Source: Mesorhizobium sp. M2E.F.Ca.ET.219.01.1.1 (GTDB taxonomy: Bacteria > Pseudomonadota > Alphaproteobacteria > Rhizobiales > Rhizobiaceae). From it: a DNA stretch of 64,000 bases. The position numbers were made by a program, and so were the translations under genes. Each line of letters starts with the position of its first letter. Position 1 is the stretch's first letter. Of this stretch, positions 9,103-18,086 are shown one piece after another. The stretch spans positions 1 through 64,000 of the forward strand of contig NZ_SADT02000009.1 in the NCBI RefSeq assembly GCF_004016445.2, read 5' to 3'. The notes under the pieces are model-generated. The model worked only from the letters and a program-made list of their open reading frames with translations, ran no database searches and was not told the DNA's origin.

Positions 9103-9852
9103 TTGGTGGACGACAATGCCCGCTCGGCATTCGAAAGGCCGAAAATCCTGATTGTGGAAGACGACCCCCCCATCGCCGAGATGCTGCGGGACAGCCTGAT
9201 CGAGCAAGGAATGACTGTGGAGATCGCAGGCGACGGTATGGCCATGGATGCAAAGATGCGAATCATCGGATTCGATCTTGTCATACTGGACATCATGCTG
9301 CCTGGCGAAGACGGCCTGAGCCTCTGCCGCCGGCTTCGCGCGAATGGCAGTATACCCATCTTGATGCTGACCTCGGTGAGCAGCGACATCGACAGGATCA
9401 TCGGCCTCGAAATCGGCGCGGATGACTATGTGACGAAGCCCTTCATCCTTAGAGAACTCATCGCCAGAATCAGAAGCCTGCTTCGCCGGTCGAGTTTCTC
9501 AGCCCGGCGGGATGTCGGGCATATGCCGAAATTGCTGCGCTTCGACGGCTGGAGGATCGATCCGCTGCGCCGTCAGGTTCATGATCCAAGCAATGCCAGG
9601 ATCACCATGACCACGCACGAGTTCGATCTGCTGCTGGCATTCTGCCGCAACGCCGGTCGGGTTCTGACCCGCGAACAGCTGCTCGCGGTCACCCATGCCG
9701 GCCTTGCGGGACCGATCGAACGGAGCATCGACGTGCATATCAGCCGCCTTCGGCAAAAGATCGAGCTCGATCCACGCGATCCGGTTCTGGTCAAGACCGT
9801 CCGCCTCGGCGGATACATGTTCACCGCGCGGGTGGAAGAAATCGATGCTTAG
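9103..9852 (+). CDS. OmpR/PhoB-family response regulator
   Basis: 249 residues. The receiver domain (12-125) shows the acidic pair in LIVEDD, the phospho-acceptor Asp63 in LVILDIMLPGEDG, and the YVTKPF lysine near 112. The C-terminal winged helix (about 145-245) has the OmpR pattern TTHEFDLLLAFCRNAGRVLT, ending RLRQKI..VKTVRLGGYMF. The start is TTG 9103 or GTG 9106; GGAGG at 9090-9094 lies 8 nt from the TTG. Its stop overlaps the kinase start by 8 bp, so the two are translated together. Position suggests it controls the divergent MipA/RND genes. Confidence 0.92.
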   Translation: MVDDNARSAFERPKILIVEDDPPIAEMLRDSLIEQGMTVEIAGDGMAMDAKMRIIGFDLVILDIMLPGEDGLSLCRRLRANGSIPILMLTSVSSDIDRIIGLEIGADDYVTKPFILRELIARIRSLLRRSSFSARRDVGHMPKLLRFDGWRIDPLRRQVHDPSNARITMTTHEFDLLLAFCRNAGRVLTREQLLAVTHAGLAGPIERSIDVHISRLRQKIELDPRDPVLVKTVRLGGYMFTARVEEIDA

Positions 9853-11164
9853 CCGCCTGCGTCGTATCCCCACGACCATCCGGGGCCAGATCACCATCAT
9901 CATCCTGATCGCGCTGGTGACCGCCATAACCATGGGCGGGGCGCTGGAGCACTGGGCCAAGAAAAGTTATACCGGCCCTGACCTCGAGGACATGGCGCGC
10001 AAGCTGGATGCGATCGCCGAACTCCTGCGATCCGCCTCGCCCGACGAGCGCCAGATAATTCTTGCCAATGTGCACCGGGCAGGTTGGGAAATATCGCTGG
10101 CACCGATATCGACGTTTGACCGGTTCACCCATTCGTCAAGCGTCCAAAGTATCGCGGATGCGATGGCGGACTGGTTTTTTCCGCCCGACAACGATCCACC
10201 GCCGCTTGGCGGCTGGCGGACATTCCTCGACGACCGGCGTGTGATCGCGGTAAAGATCGATGACGATACCATCCTCCTTACCTCCGATTTTCCCAACTCC
10301 CTGCTGACCAACGCGCTCCTAGCGCGCGGACCGTATTACTTCGTCGCCTTCGTTGTCCTGATTGTCTTCTTCTTCGTCTTTGCGATCAGGGCCATTACGG
10401 AGCCCATCCGGCGGATCGCCGACGCGGCGACGATGTCCGACGTCAGTATCGGCTCCCCGATCTTCGAGGAGAAAGGCACTGTCGAGATCGTCGCGCTCGC
10501 CCGGGCGTTGAATGGGATGAGGCGCCGGATCAGACAGATGATCGATGCCCGCACCCGAATGCTCCGCGGCATTGGCCACGATCTGCGCACTCCCCTCACC
10601 CGCATGAAGCTGCGGGTGGAACGCATGGCCGAAAGCGCGGAGAAGAACGCGCTTCTGACCGATATCGACCGCATTGAGAAGCTGCTTGTCGAGAGCCTGA
10701 GCTATCTGAGAAACGACTACGCGAACGAGGCTCCGGAGCTTGTCGATGTGGCCAGCATCCTGCAGACGGTCTGCAGCGAGTTTTCAGATGTCGGCGCCGC
10801 TGTCGCCTATATCGGCCCCAACAAGCTTGCCGCCAGATGCCGGCCGCTTTCAGTCACACGCGCCGTCACCAATCTCTGCGACAATGCGGCCAAGTTCGCT
10901 CACAAAGTGGAAGTCAGACTGACAGAGCAGCCGGACATGCTGATTATTTCGGTTGAAGACGATGGACCGGGCATTCCGAACGAACTCATCGAGCGAGTCG
11001 TGGAACCGTTCTACAGAGCGGACACATCACGCTCGGCGTCGCCAGGAGGCTTTGGGCTTGGCCTCTCCATCGTCGCCGATATCGCGCATTCCCATCATGG
11101 CTCGCTTCATCTGCGACAGCGCTTTCCGCACGGGCTGAGCGCTCTTTTGACGATCCCGCGTTGA
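9845..11164 (+). CDS. Membrane sensor histidine kinase
   Basis: 439 residues from ATG 9845, overlapping the regulator gene. The first membrane helix is at about 14-38, followed by a short periplasmic loop of about 120 residues, a second helix at about 160-182 (YYFVAFVVLIVFFFVFAI), HAMP, then the phospho-acceptor His245 in GIGHDLRTPLTRMK. The ATPase domain has the N box (NLCDNAAKF), G1 (VEDDGPGIP) and G2 (GGFGLGLSIV). It is a complete HisKA/HATPase protein of the EnvZ/OmpR class. The stimulus is unknown. A fragment of a related kinase lies at 14829-15152. Confidence 0.92.
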   Translation: MLSRLRRIPTTIRGQITIIILIALVTAITMGGALEHWAKKSYTGPDLEDMARKLDAIAELLRSASPDERQIILANVHRAGWEISLAPISTFDRFTHSSSVQSIADAMADWFFPPDNDPPPLGGWRTFLDDRRVIAVKIDDDTILLTSDFPNSLLTNALLARGPYYFVAFVVLIVFFFVFAIRAITEPIRRIADAATMSDVSIGSPIFEEKGTVEIVALARALNGMRRRIRQMIDARTRMLRGIGHDLRTPLTRMKLRVERMAESAEKNALLTDIDRIEKLLVESLSYLRNDYANEAPELVDVASILQTVCSEFSDVGAAVAYIGPNKLAARCRPLSVTRAVTNLCDNAAKFAHKVEVRLTEQPDMLIISVEDDGPGIPNELIERVVEPFYRADTSRSASPGGFGLGLSIVADIAHSHHGSLHLRQRFPHGLSALLTIPR

Positions 11165-11306
11165 GCTCTGCTGCGCGGATAAATAAACGATCTTCCCCTT
11201 GAATTGAAAGACCTTTCTGCTCGCCGCGGGCAGAATCCAAGTGTCCGGGGATGGTCAAACTTTGCATGACAACGACGTGATTTGAGGTCATAAAGGCATA
11301 GGCGGT

Positions 11307-11534
11307 GGCGTCGCCTTAACGGATTTTGCTGATCGAGGTGATATTCGACCAGCATGACCGAAGAACCGCTTACCCGTTACCACGTTTTCCAGCCGAGATT
11401 ATCACCCATGCCGTGTGGCTTTATTACCAATTTCCGCTGAGCCTTCGCGATGTCGAAGACCTGCTTGCCGAACGCGGGATTGAAGTGTCGTTTCAGACAC
11501 TGTCGGAATGGGTGGTGAAATTTGGCCTTAGGTT
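11307..11534 (+). mobile_element. IS6-family element, 5' fragment (copy A)
   Basis: About 228 bp nearly identical to the left end of the copy at 15276. The end reads GGCGTCGCCTTAACGG and the sequence codes for the N-terminal transposase block (FPAEIITHAVWLYYQFPLSL, then RDVEDLLAERGIEVSFQTLSEW). The match breaks off near 11530, where the end of another IS6-type element begins. No catalytic residues remain. It is in the same orientation as the 15276 copy. Confidence 0.8.
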
Positions 11535-11826
11535 GGCATCGTCAACTTAACGGAATGTGGAACTCGATGTGCGATGACAGGCCATGACAGGCCCTGATAC
11601 ACTCTACCGCCGCCATCGCTTTCCCGGTGAAATCATTGCCCGCGCCGTGTGGCTGTATTTCCGCTTCCCTCTCAGCTTGCGAATGGTCGAGGACTTGCTG
11701 GCTGCCCGTGGGGTCGTGGTCTCGCATCAAACGGTCCGGCTTTGGGCGGAGAAATTCGGGCGTGCCTTCGCCAGCAAGATCCGCCGTCGTGCATCGGGTC
11801 GTCGCTGCCCTTATCGCAGCGACTAG
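11535..11826 (+). mobile_element. IS6-family element, 5' fragment of a different type (copy C)
   Basis: It begins GGCATCGTCAACTTAACGG, an IS6-type terminal repeat (compare GGCATCGTAAACTTAACGG at the right end of copy B). It encodes an 80-residue N-terminal transposase piece from ATG 11584 (FPGEIIARAVWLYFRFPLSL, then WAEKFGRAFASKIRRR). The frame then loses similarity at about residue 72 and stops at 11826, before the DDE core. The element abuts copy A with no gap. Confidence 0.78.
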
Positions 11827-12159
11827 CGTCGCGCTGTTCCACCCGCGTCGCTTCGGGGTGCAAAAACTAAGCCGCGCGATCAGTCGGTTGGATGTCGAAA
11901 GCGGATTGCTCCATGGCTGCTTCTCTGTCGGCCTTGCAGCAGGGCCGGGGCAAACCAACCGATCAAGTCGAGCACGTGCTTTCCCAAAATCCGTTATCTC
12001 TGGGTCGCCGTGCCGTCGTCGTCATCTTCGGCGGCTGCATAGCCCTTGAGGCAGCCTATGAACGAAACAAAGCTTAATAACACTTAACGATCCCCGTTCC
12101 CACCAGCAGCTATCCATTCGTTATCGCGCCAACCGACGCGATCGCGCATTTGCTGTCAA
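11827..12159. other. Non-coding gap downstream of IS fragments
   Basis: No gene is supported here. Short open frames on the plus strand (for example 11892-12077) have no recognisable content. The stretch probably includes decayed insertion-sequence DNA and the upstream region of the glycosyltransferase gene. Confidence 0.35.
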
Positions 12160-14889
12160 TTGCTGGAGAACCTCTTGCTTCAAAATCGTATTCAAAGCCT
12201 AGTAACAGGGCAAGCTTACCCGTTTGATCCGGTGCCAATCAAACTCGAGGAACACCGTTGCTCGGTTTCAATCATTATCCCAACGCTGAATGAAATCGAA
12301 AATATCGACAACATCCTTGCCGATATCATCTCTCAAATGAGCGGTGACTACGATTTTGAGATCATCGTCGCTGACGGAGGATCAAGAGACGGCACAATCG
12401 ACCAGGTAGTGAGATGGCAAACGGATGGGCCAATCTCGTTCGTGCAAGGCGGGGGATCAGGAGGTCTGGCTGCTGACGTCGTCGCGGCAGCGCATGTTGC
12501 GAAGTTTCCGATCCTCGTGGTGCTTGACGCTGACGGTAGCCACCCGGTGGCTGCGTTACCTGGCTTGATAGCACCAATTTATGTCAATGAATTCGATATG
12601 GTTATCGGTAGTCGCAATATGGAAGGCGGTTCGATGGATGGATGGCCGCTTCGCCGCCGCATCCTTTCCCGCGTCGGCGGGGCACTTGCCTGGCCGTTTA
12701 CCGATGCCGCAGATCCGATGTCGGGATTTTTCGCAATCCGCCGCGAGTCCCTGCTTGCCGTCAGCGCGAAAGCCGAGGGATTCAAAATTGCGCTCGAAGC
12801 AATCAACGCTGGCGGCGATACGCTGAGAGTGACTGAAGTTCCTATTAGATTTACCGATCGCACAAGGGGGACTTCCAAGATTGGAATTCGGCAATTTGCT
12901 GCTTATCTACGGCGGCTCTATCAGTTCTCTGGAGGATCGGATCTTTCAAGAGGCACGAAACGGTTTGCAATCGTTGGCGCAATGGGTTTCCTGATCGATC
13001 TCCTCATTGTAACGGTCTTGCAGGATCTTGGTGCGAACCTGAGAATGGCCAATGTTTGCGGCTTTTGTTTCAGTGCGACTTTCAACTACCTGGCCAATGC
13101 GCGGTGGTCATTTCCAGATCGCCAACACTACGGACATGGGGTGATCCGCTACCTGCTGGTAGCAGCACTTGCGCTGGCGATCCGCACGGGTTTTTTGGTT
13201 GACGCGACTGCGTTTGCGGGCCTGCCGAAATGGATGGGTATTGTCGCAGGAATTCTCGGAGGCGGTATAGTAAGCTACATAGGGAGCGCGTTTTTCATCT
13301 TTCGCACAGGCGCCTATCGATCTGGTGCAACCTCTTGGAAACTCAAGGCAATAGCCATTTTTCTCTACGTTGTTGTGCTCCGGATTGTCTACCAAGGAAA
13401 TATCGACCTTATTCCGGAAGAAGCTTACTACTGGAATTATGCGCAACATCTCGATTGGGGCTACCTAGATCATCCGCCAATGGTCGCGTGGCTTATGTGG
13501 ATTGGCACGAAGCTTTTCGGCGCCTCCGAATTCGGTGTGCGAGCCGCTGCAACGGCATGCTGGATGGCGACCGCCTATTTTGGATTTCGCCTCGCACTCA
13601 ATCTCTTCGGGCGAACAGAAGCATTTATCACAGTAATACTGATTTCCACTTTGCCGTTCTTCTTCGCGATTGGATTGGTGATAACGCCTGATGCGCCCCT
13701 TACGGCGGCCTGGGCGGGTGGATTGTTTTATCTTGAACGCGCCCTCATTGGAGAACGGCGCAAAGCCTGGATCGGCGCAGGGATCGTCGTCGGTTTGGGG
13801 ATGCTTTCCAAATACACGATCGCGCTGCTTGTTCCGGCGAGTCTAGTCTTCCTAATTCTCCGGCCTGAGGCTCGTCGCTGGCTGCTGACGCCTTGGCCAT
13901 ATCTTTCGGCATTTATCGCAGCGCTGCTTTTTTCGCCTGTCATAGGTTGGAATGCAGCCCACGATTGGGCGTCGTTTGTATTCCAAGGCACTCGGAGATG
14001 GACGGCGGCCTTTCATTTCTCGTTCCATTCTCTTATCGGGTTTGTTACTCTTTTAATTGGCCCCGTAGGACTTTTTTCGGTGGTGATCACGCTGTGGAGA
14101 TTGGCTCGTAGCCAAGATCGTCTCTCGCACTCGGTTAGATCAGCGTTCATTCTAACCTACACTCTTGTCCCTCTCGCCGTTTTCGTCATCTTCAGTCTCT
14201 TTCACGGAGTGAAGATGAATTGGACCGGCCCCCTCTGGCTCGCCGCTCTGCCGGCGATCGCCCATTTTATTTCGACGCATGTTCGCGACGCGCGGCCGAC
14301 ACGGCTTGTACGGTCCTGGAATTTCAGCACGGCCTTCAGTCTCATCTCATTTTCAGCCATCCTAACTTACGTGGCGATTGGCTTACCTCTGTTGAACTAC
14401 TCGGGCAGCCTTCGCGGGCTGCCTGTCGCTTGGGAGGAATTCGCTGAGAAAGCAGAACAGATTGGCAACAAAGTCGCGGCAGATACCGGCAGTACACCGA
14501 TGCTGATCGGGATGGATACTTACCATATCGCAAGCGAACTGGCCTTTTATCTTCGCCGCAATACCGCATTGGAAATGATCACAAGCCAAAATTTGCTTGG
14601 CGGAAACGGACTAATGTTCCGTGAATGGCTTCCTGACACCTCATTCGGTGAAGGGCGCGTGGTGGTTATGTTCGGTTTCAAAGCTTCAGATATCGCTGAC
14701 GAAGTGGTTGCCGATCGCTTTGAAAGCACTGGGCCGGTCATCAAGAGTATTGTTATGAAAGGTGGTTCTATCGCGGGAGAATTTTTCTATCGCGTGGGAT
14801 ACGGCTTGCGCGTCCGTAGCGGGTCATCGTCAACAATGGCCGGCACCTTTGCGACAACGCCACCAAATTTGCCGCGCATGTGGAGGTGA
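12160..14889 (+). CDS. Three-domain membrane glycosyltransferase: GT2 + GtrA + ArnT/PMT-like
   Basis: 909 residues in three parts. Residues about 36-260 are a DPM1-type GT2 domain (SIIIPTLNEIENID, DGGSRDGT, LDADGSHP as the metal-binding motif, GSRNMEGGS). Residues about 265-385 are a GtrA membrane module (RFAIVGAMGFLIDLLIV). Residues about 390-900 are a GT-C protein of the ArnT/PMT_2 type (PEEAYYWNYAQHLDWGYLDH-PP). The plausible reaction is making a polyprenyl-phosphate sugar, flipping it, and adding it to lipid A or another envelope acceptor, all in one chain. The start is uncertain: TTG 12160 gives the full frame but has no clear ribosome site. The last ~25 residues (from about 14815) are read out of frame through a kinase remnant, so the natural C-terminus is lost. 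IS6 copies flank the gene. Confidence 0.82.
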   Translation: MLENLLLQNRIQSLVTGQAYPFDPVPIKLEEHRCSVSIIIPTLNEIENIDNILADIISQMSGDYDFEIIVADGGSRDGTIDQVVRWQTDGPISFVQGGGSGGLAADVVAAAHVAKFPILVVLDADGSHPVAALPGLIAPIYVNEFDMVIGSRNMEGGSMDGWPLRRRILSRVGGALAWPFTDAADPMSGFFAIRRESLLAVSAKAEGFKIALEAINAGGDTLRVTEVPIRFTDRTRGTSKIGIRQFAAYLRRLYQFSGGSDLSRGTKRFAIVGAMGFLIDLLIVTVLQDLGANLRMANVCGFCFSATFNYLANARWSFPDRQHYGHGVIRYLLVAALALAIRTGFLVDATAFAGLPKWMGIVAGILGGGIVSYIGSAFFIFRTGAYRSGATSWKLKAIAIFLYVVVLRIVYQGNIDLIPEEAYYWNYAQHLDWGYLDHPPMVAWLMWIGTKLFGASEFGVRAAATACWMATAYFGFRLALNLFGRTEAFITVILISTLPFFFAIGLVITPDAPLTAAWAGGLFYLERALIGERRKAWIGAGIVVGLGMLSKYTIALLVPASLVFLILRPEARRWLLTPWPYLSAFIAALLFSPVIGWNAAHDWASFVFQGTRRWTAAFHFSFHSLIGFVTLLIGPVGLFSVVITLWRLARSQDRLSHSVRSAFILTYTLVPLAVFVIFSLFHGVKMNWTGPLWLAALPAIAHFISTHVRDARPTRLVRSWNFSTAFSLISFSAILTYVAIGLPLLNYSGSLRGLPVAWEEFAEKAEQIGNKVAADTGSTPMLIGMDTYHIASELAFYLRRNTALEMITSQNLLGGNGLMFREWLPDTSFGEGRVVVMFGFKASDIADEVVADRFESTGPVIKSIVMKGGSIAGEFFYRVGYGLRVRSGSSSTMAGTFATTPPNLPRMWR

Positions 14890-15152
14890 GGCTCGCCGAA
14901 CGCGCCAAGACGCTGGTCATTTCGGTCGAAGACGACGGCCCCGGCATTCCGGAAGATCTTGTCGAACGGGTTGTGGAACCCTTCTTCAAGGTCGACACGT
15001 CGCGCCCGGCCTCGGAAGCGGGTTTCGGTCTTGGCCTTTCCATCGTCTCCGACATAACGCGTTCCCATCACGGTTCGCTTCAACTGCAGCGGCGCACTTC
15101 ACAAGGGCTAAAAGCCGTTTTGGAAATACCCAAGATAATACCTGCGCTCTAA
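14829..15152 (+). pseudogene. Histidine kinase C-terminal fragment (ATPase domain only)
   Basis: This frame reads LCDNATKFAAHVEVRLAER, then VEDDGPGIPEDLVERVVEPF and GFGLGLSIVSD, then a stop. These are the N, G1 and G2 boxes of a kinase closely similar in protein sequence to the one ending at 11164. The DNA differs at many wobble positions, so it is a diverged relative and not a fresh copy. The HisKA domain and sensor are missing. The glycosyltransferase frame runs into it, so recombination cut away the kinase's 5' part. Confidence 0.85.
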
Positions 15153-15275
15153 CCGCCGCGTACAGAACAAGGCTTTGCGCTTCAACATAAACTGCAACAA
15201 AACGAAGCCCTGGCGGGGCCGCGGCAGATGCTACCGATCAAACGTCTGGACAAACGGAGATCGGAAACATGTGGT

Positions 15276-16075
15276 GGCGTCGCCTTAACGGATTTTGCTG
15301 ATCGAGGTGATATTCGACCAGCATGACCGAAGAACCGCTTACCCGTAACCACGTTTTCCAGCCGAGATTATCGCCCATGCCGTGTGGCTTTTTACCGATT
15401 TCCGCTGAGCCTTCGCGAAGTCGAAGACCTGCTTGCCGAACGCGGGATTGAAGGGGCGTTTCAGACACTGTCGGAATGGGTGGTGAAATTTGGCCTCAAG
15501 TTCGCTTATCAACCCGGCGGCGATCACGCGGCAACTTTGCCGACAAATGGCATCGTGATGAACTTGTCGTATCGATCAAGGGCAGGAAATACTGGCTGTG
15601 GCGTGCCGTCGATGCCGAAGGCTTTATTCTCGATGCGCTTTTACAAAGCCGTAGGAACAAGAGCGCTGCGCTGCGGCTGATGCGCAAGCTGCTCAAAAGC
15701 CAGGGTACCAAGCCGAGGGTGATGGTCACCGACAAGCCGCGCTCTTATGCTGCCGCGAAAGCTGAGTTGATGCCGGGTGTCGAGCATCGCTCACACAAGG
15801 GCTTGAAAAATCGGGCGGAAAATTCCCATCAGCCGATCCGGCGACGAGAGCAGATTATGAAGCGCTTCAAGCCACAGCGACATTTTCAACGCTTCGTCTC
15901 CATCCACGATCCCATCGCCAACCTGTTCCACATTCCCCGACACGACATCTCCTCCGGCCATCATCGCCAATTGCGTTCAGCGGCGATGAACCTGTGGGCG
16001 AAAATCGCCCGAGCGTGATAGACAAACTCGGCCGGCGTCATGGTCTGTCCTCGTTACCGTTAAGTTTACGATGCC
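15276..16075 (+). mobile_element. IS6-family element, full length but frameshifted (copy B)
   Basis: An 800-bp element, normal for IS6. The left end is GGCGTCGCCTTAACGG and the right end, read inward, is GGCATCGTAAACTTAACGG. The transposase can be followed from ATG 15323 to 16018 only by changing frame at least three times (around 15360, 15395 and 15510). The C-terminal part keeps the IS6 catalytic pattern: KWHRDELVVSIKG, TDKPRSY, and the glutamate in NRAENSHQPIRRRE. It is therefore dead by itself, though its ends could be used in trans. Flanking octamers (15268-15275 and 16076-16083) do not match, so no target duplication remains. Confidence 0.85.
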
Positions 16076-16228
16076 GTTGGCGGCCTTGCTGCCGCGCTTC
16101 TGAAGAAAATTCGCGCGGCATTGACACTCTCCAGCGAGGTTGAGCGCGTCACTGCCGAACGGCGTGAAGCTGACGTTGGAATGCGGGTGACGTAGATGCA
16201 TTGACGGCAATCATCGGAGCGCTTGGTC

Positions 16229-16657
16229 ATGTTCAGACTTGGCGCTGATCTCAAGGTTTACCTTCATCGAGAGCCGATCGATTTTAGGGCCGGCATCAAC
16301 AGCCTTGCGGTTCTGGTCCAGGAGACGATGGCATTGGACCCGTTTGCTCCAGCGGTTTTTGCATTTTGCAATCGCCGGCGTGAGCGGATGAAGCTGTTGT
16401 TCTTCGATCGCTCAGGCTTTGTGCTTGTCCTGAAGCGGTTGACGGAGGACAGGTTTAGATGGCCGCGCCGCGAGGTGCCGGTGGTCACGTTGACGATCGA
16501 ACAGCTTCATTGGATCCTCGATGGCATCGATATCGACGCGATGGCGCACCGGGCGGGATTCGAACTTCTGAGGTCCGATGAACACGATCGCCATTGCCAG
16601 CCCGAGAACCGGTGTCTGAACGCAAGCCGCCCAACCAACAGGCAACAGGCGGCCTAA
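16229..16657 (+). pseudogene. IS66 family TnpB (orf2) remnant
   Basis: From ATG 16229 the frame gives the IS66 Orf2 signature (HREPIDFRAGINSLAVLVQE, then FAFCNRRRERMKLLFFDRSG) and RFRWPRR, VTLTIEQLHWILDGIDIDAM. After that the C-terminus (from about residue 110) is unlike TnpB and reads into other DNA. No TnpA or TnpC partner follows. It is a different IS66 type from the intact element at 45421. Confidence 0.78.
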
Positions 16658-16712
16658 GCACTTGCTACACTTGCACGATCAGGCTTTTATGCTGCCCGAC
16701 CTGAGAGATAGG

Positions 16713-17158
16713 TGACGTTTTGTACCGGAGACATGGGTAACACTTTCCGCTTTTTGGCGGGAGGTGTTGATGCCGTGGAGAGAGACTTCGGTGATGGAGG
16801 AACGTCTACGATTTGTCGCCCGCTTGCTTGAGGGCGAAGGCATGAGCGATGTGTGCCGGGAGTTCGGCATTTCGCGCAAGACCGGCTACAAGATCTTCAA
16901 TCGCTACAAGGACGACGGCCTGGAGGCGCTGACGGACCGGTCGCGCCGACCGGTGCGCTATGCCAACCAGCTGCCCGAGCCGGTCGAAGCGATGATCGTG
17001 CGGCTGAAGAAGGACAAGCCGCATTGGGGTGCACGCAAGATCCGCGAACTGCTGGTGCGCAAGCTTGCCGGCGACGTGCGGGTGCCGTCGAAGAGTACTG
17101 TGCCTGCCGTTCTCGACCGGCATGGGCTGGTCGCCCATGGCGGGAACGTGATCATCAA
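16713..17158 (+). mobile_element. IS481-family element, 5' fragment
   Basis: The left end TGACGTTTTGTACCGGAGAC is typical of IS481-type elements. It is followed by a transposase from ATG 16770 (MPWRETSVMEERLRFVARLL). The frame holds the helix-turn-helix (DVCREFGISRKTGYKIFNRY) and the linker ending in VLDRHGLVAHGG, and is then cut at about 17145. The DDE catalytic core is absent. This end is the boundary between the insertion-sequence cluster and the conjugation region. Confidence 0.8.
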
Positions 17159-17477
17159 GGCAGAAGTCGCCAGTGTTCTTTATGGCATCGCTGACTCCTA
17201 TAAACGGGAGGCCCGGTGGCAGGATACGGACGCCAAAGTTCGGCGGCGATTGCGCGGCCGGTGACATTGACTTGGTGCTTCAAGATTGTTCTTAGCGTTG
17301 GTTGACGGCTTCGATTGGCTAACGCTAGCAAGCCGACAGTCCCCTTCCGGCCCCGTTCGAGACATTTAGAGTGCGACCCAGGGGAGGACTGCTCCTGGCG
17401 CATGGCCGTCATTCGTGCTGGTCCCAGCGGGTGACTGCTCACCGCCCAAAACGGAAGTCCGTGTCGGTTACCGAACG

Positions 17478-17639
17478 TCAGAATTTCACCACTAGGCGGA
17501 TGAGTCCGGCCTGTGCCGCGCCGGTGACGATTCCAAAAAGCAACGCAGCGAGGAAGTTCCAGCCGAGGCAGAGTGAGATGACGAAGCAAACCACGGCTGT
17601 TGCAAAGACCGTCACGTAGTCGAGAAATTGATCTTCCAT
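17478..17639 (-). CDS. Small inner-membrane protein (53 aa), conjugation operon
   Basis: ATG 17637-17639 opens a 53-residue frame (MEDQFLDYVTVFATAVVCFV, then SLCLGWNFLAALLFG) ending VVKF. One or two hydrophobic segments (9-28, 29-47) are separated by a Gly-Trp-Asn turn. It is the last gene of the minus-strand run starting at 20598, 18 bp after the 138-residue gene. Its size and position suggest an accessory protein of the conjugation apparatus, such as an entry-exclusion or pilus-assembly peptide, but I do not recognise a family. Confidence 0.55.
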   Translation of the reverse strand: MEDQFLDYVTVFATAVVCFVISLCLGWNFLAALLFGIVTGAAQAGLIRLVVKF

Positions 17640-17657
17640 TACGAACACCTCATCGGC

Positions 17658-18074
17658 CTAGAAGATTGTGGCAACCCATTCGCCGTTTGCCGCCTTTGCG
17701 AAGCCTACAACACGATTGAGGGGCTGTGCCTCAGGCGACATCTTGACCGTGGTCATGCACGAAACGCCGGGGCCGTTGTTGTTTTTGTCGCACTGGCCAA
17801 GGGCAAGTGAGATCTTCGGCATGTCGTTGCGATCCCAGGCCAACGGTGAGGTGGATTGCGCGTTCTGATAGGCGGCCAGTGCCTCACCCTCTGACGGTTT
17901 TTCCACGACTGGTAGAGGGCACAATGAGGGATCAGCGGTTATCGCCGCCGTGAGCTCGGCCTTGGGAATGGTCCTTGCCTCGACAGTCGGGTGTGGAATT
18001 GCCAGCCAGGTTCCGCCGGCGCCGACCACAAGGCCGGCGCCGGCTGCTATGGCGAGCAGGACGGCATTGTTCAT
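17658..18074 (-). CDS. Hypothetical secreted or membrane-anchored protein (138 aa)
   Basis: An N-terminal hydrophobic segment (residues 5-27, AIAAGAGLVVGAGGTWLAI) is followed by a polar domain with three cysteines, one in CPLPVV, one in GQCDKNNNGPG and one in VSCMTTV. These could form disulfides in the periplasm. The C-terminal half (VSCMTTVKMSPEAQPLNRVV, then GFAKAANGEWVATIF) looks like a compact beta domain. It sits 12 bp after the TrbM/KikA-like gene and is probably co-transcribed with the small secreted proteins upstream. No family is recognised, but the strict neighbourhood suggests a transfer function. Confidence 0.62.
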   Translation of the reverse strand: MNNAVLLAIAAGAGLVVGAGGTWLAIPHPTVEARTIPKAELTAAITADPSLCPLPVVEKPSEGEALAAYQNAQSTSPLAWDRNDMPKISLALGQCDKNNNGPGVSCMTTVKMSPEAQPLNRVVGFAKAANGEWVATIF

Positions 18075-18086
18075 CGCTCTGACCCA

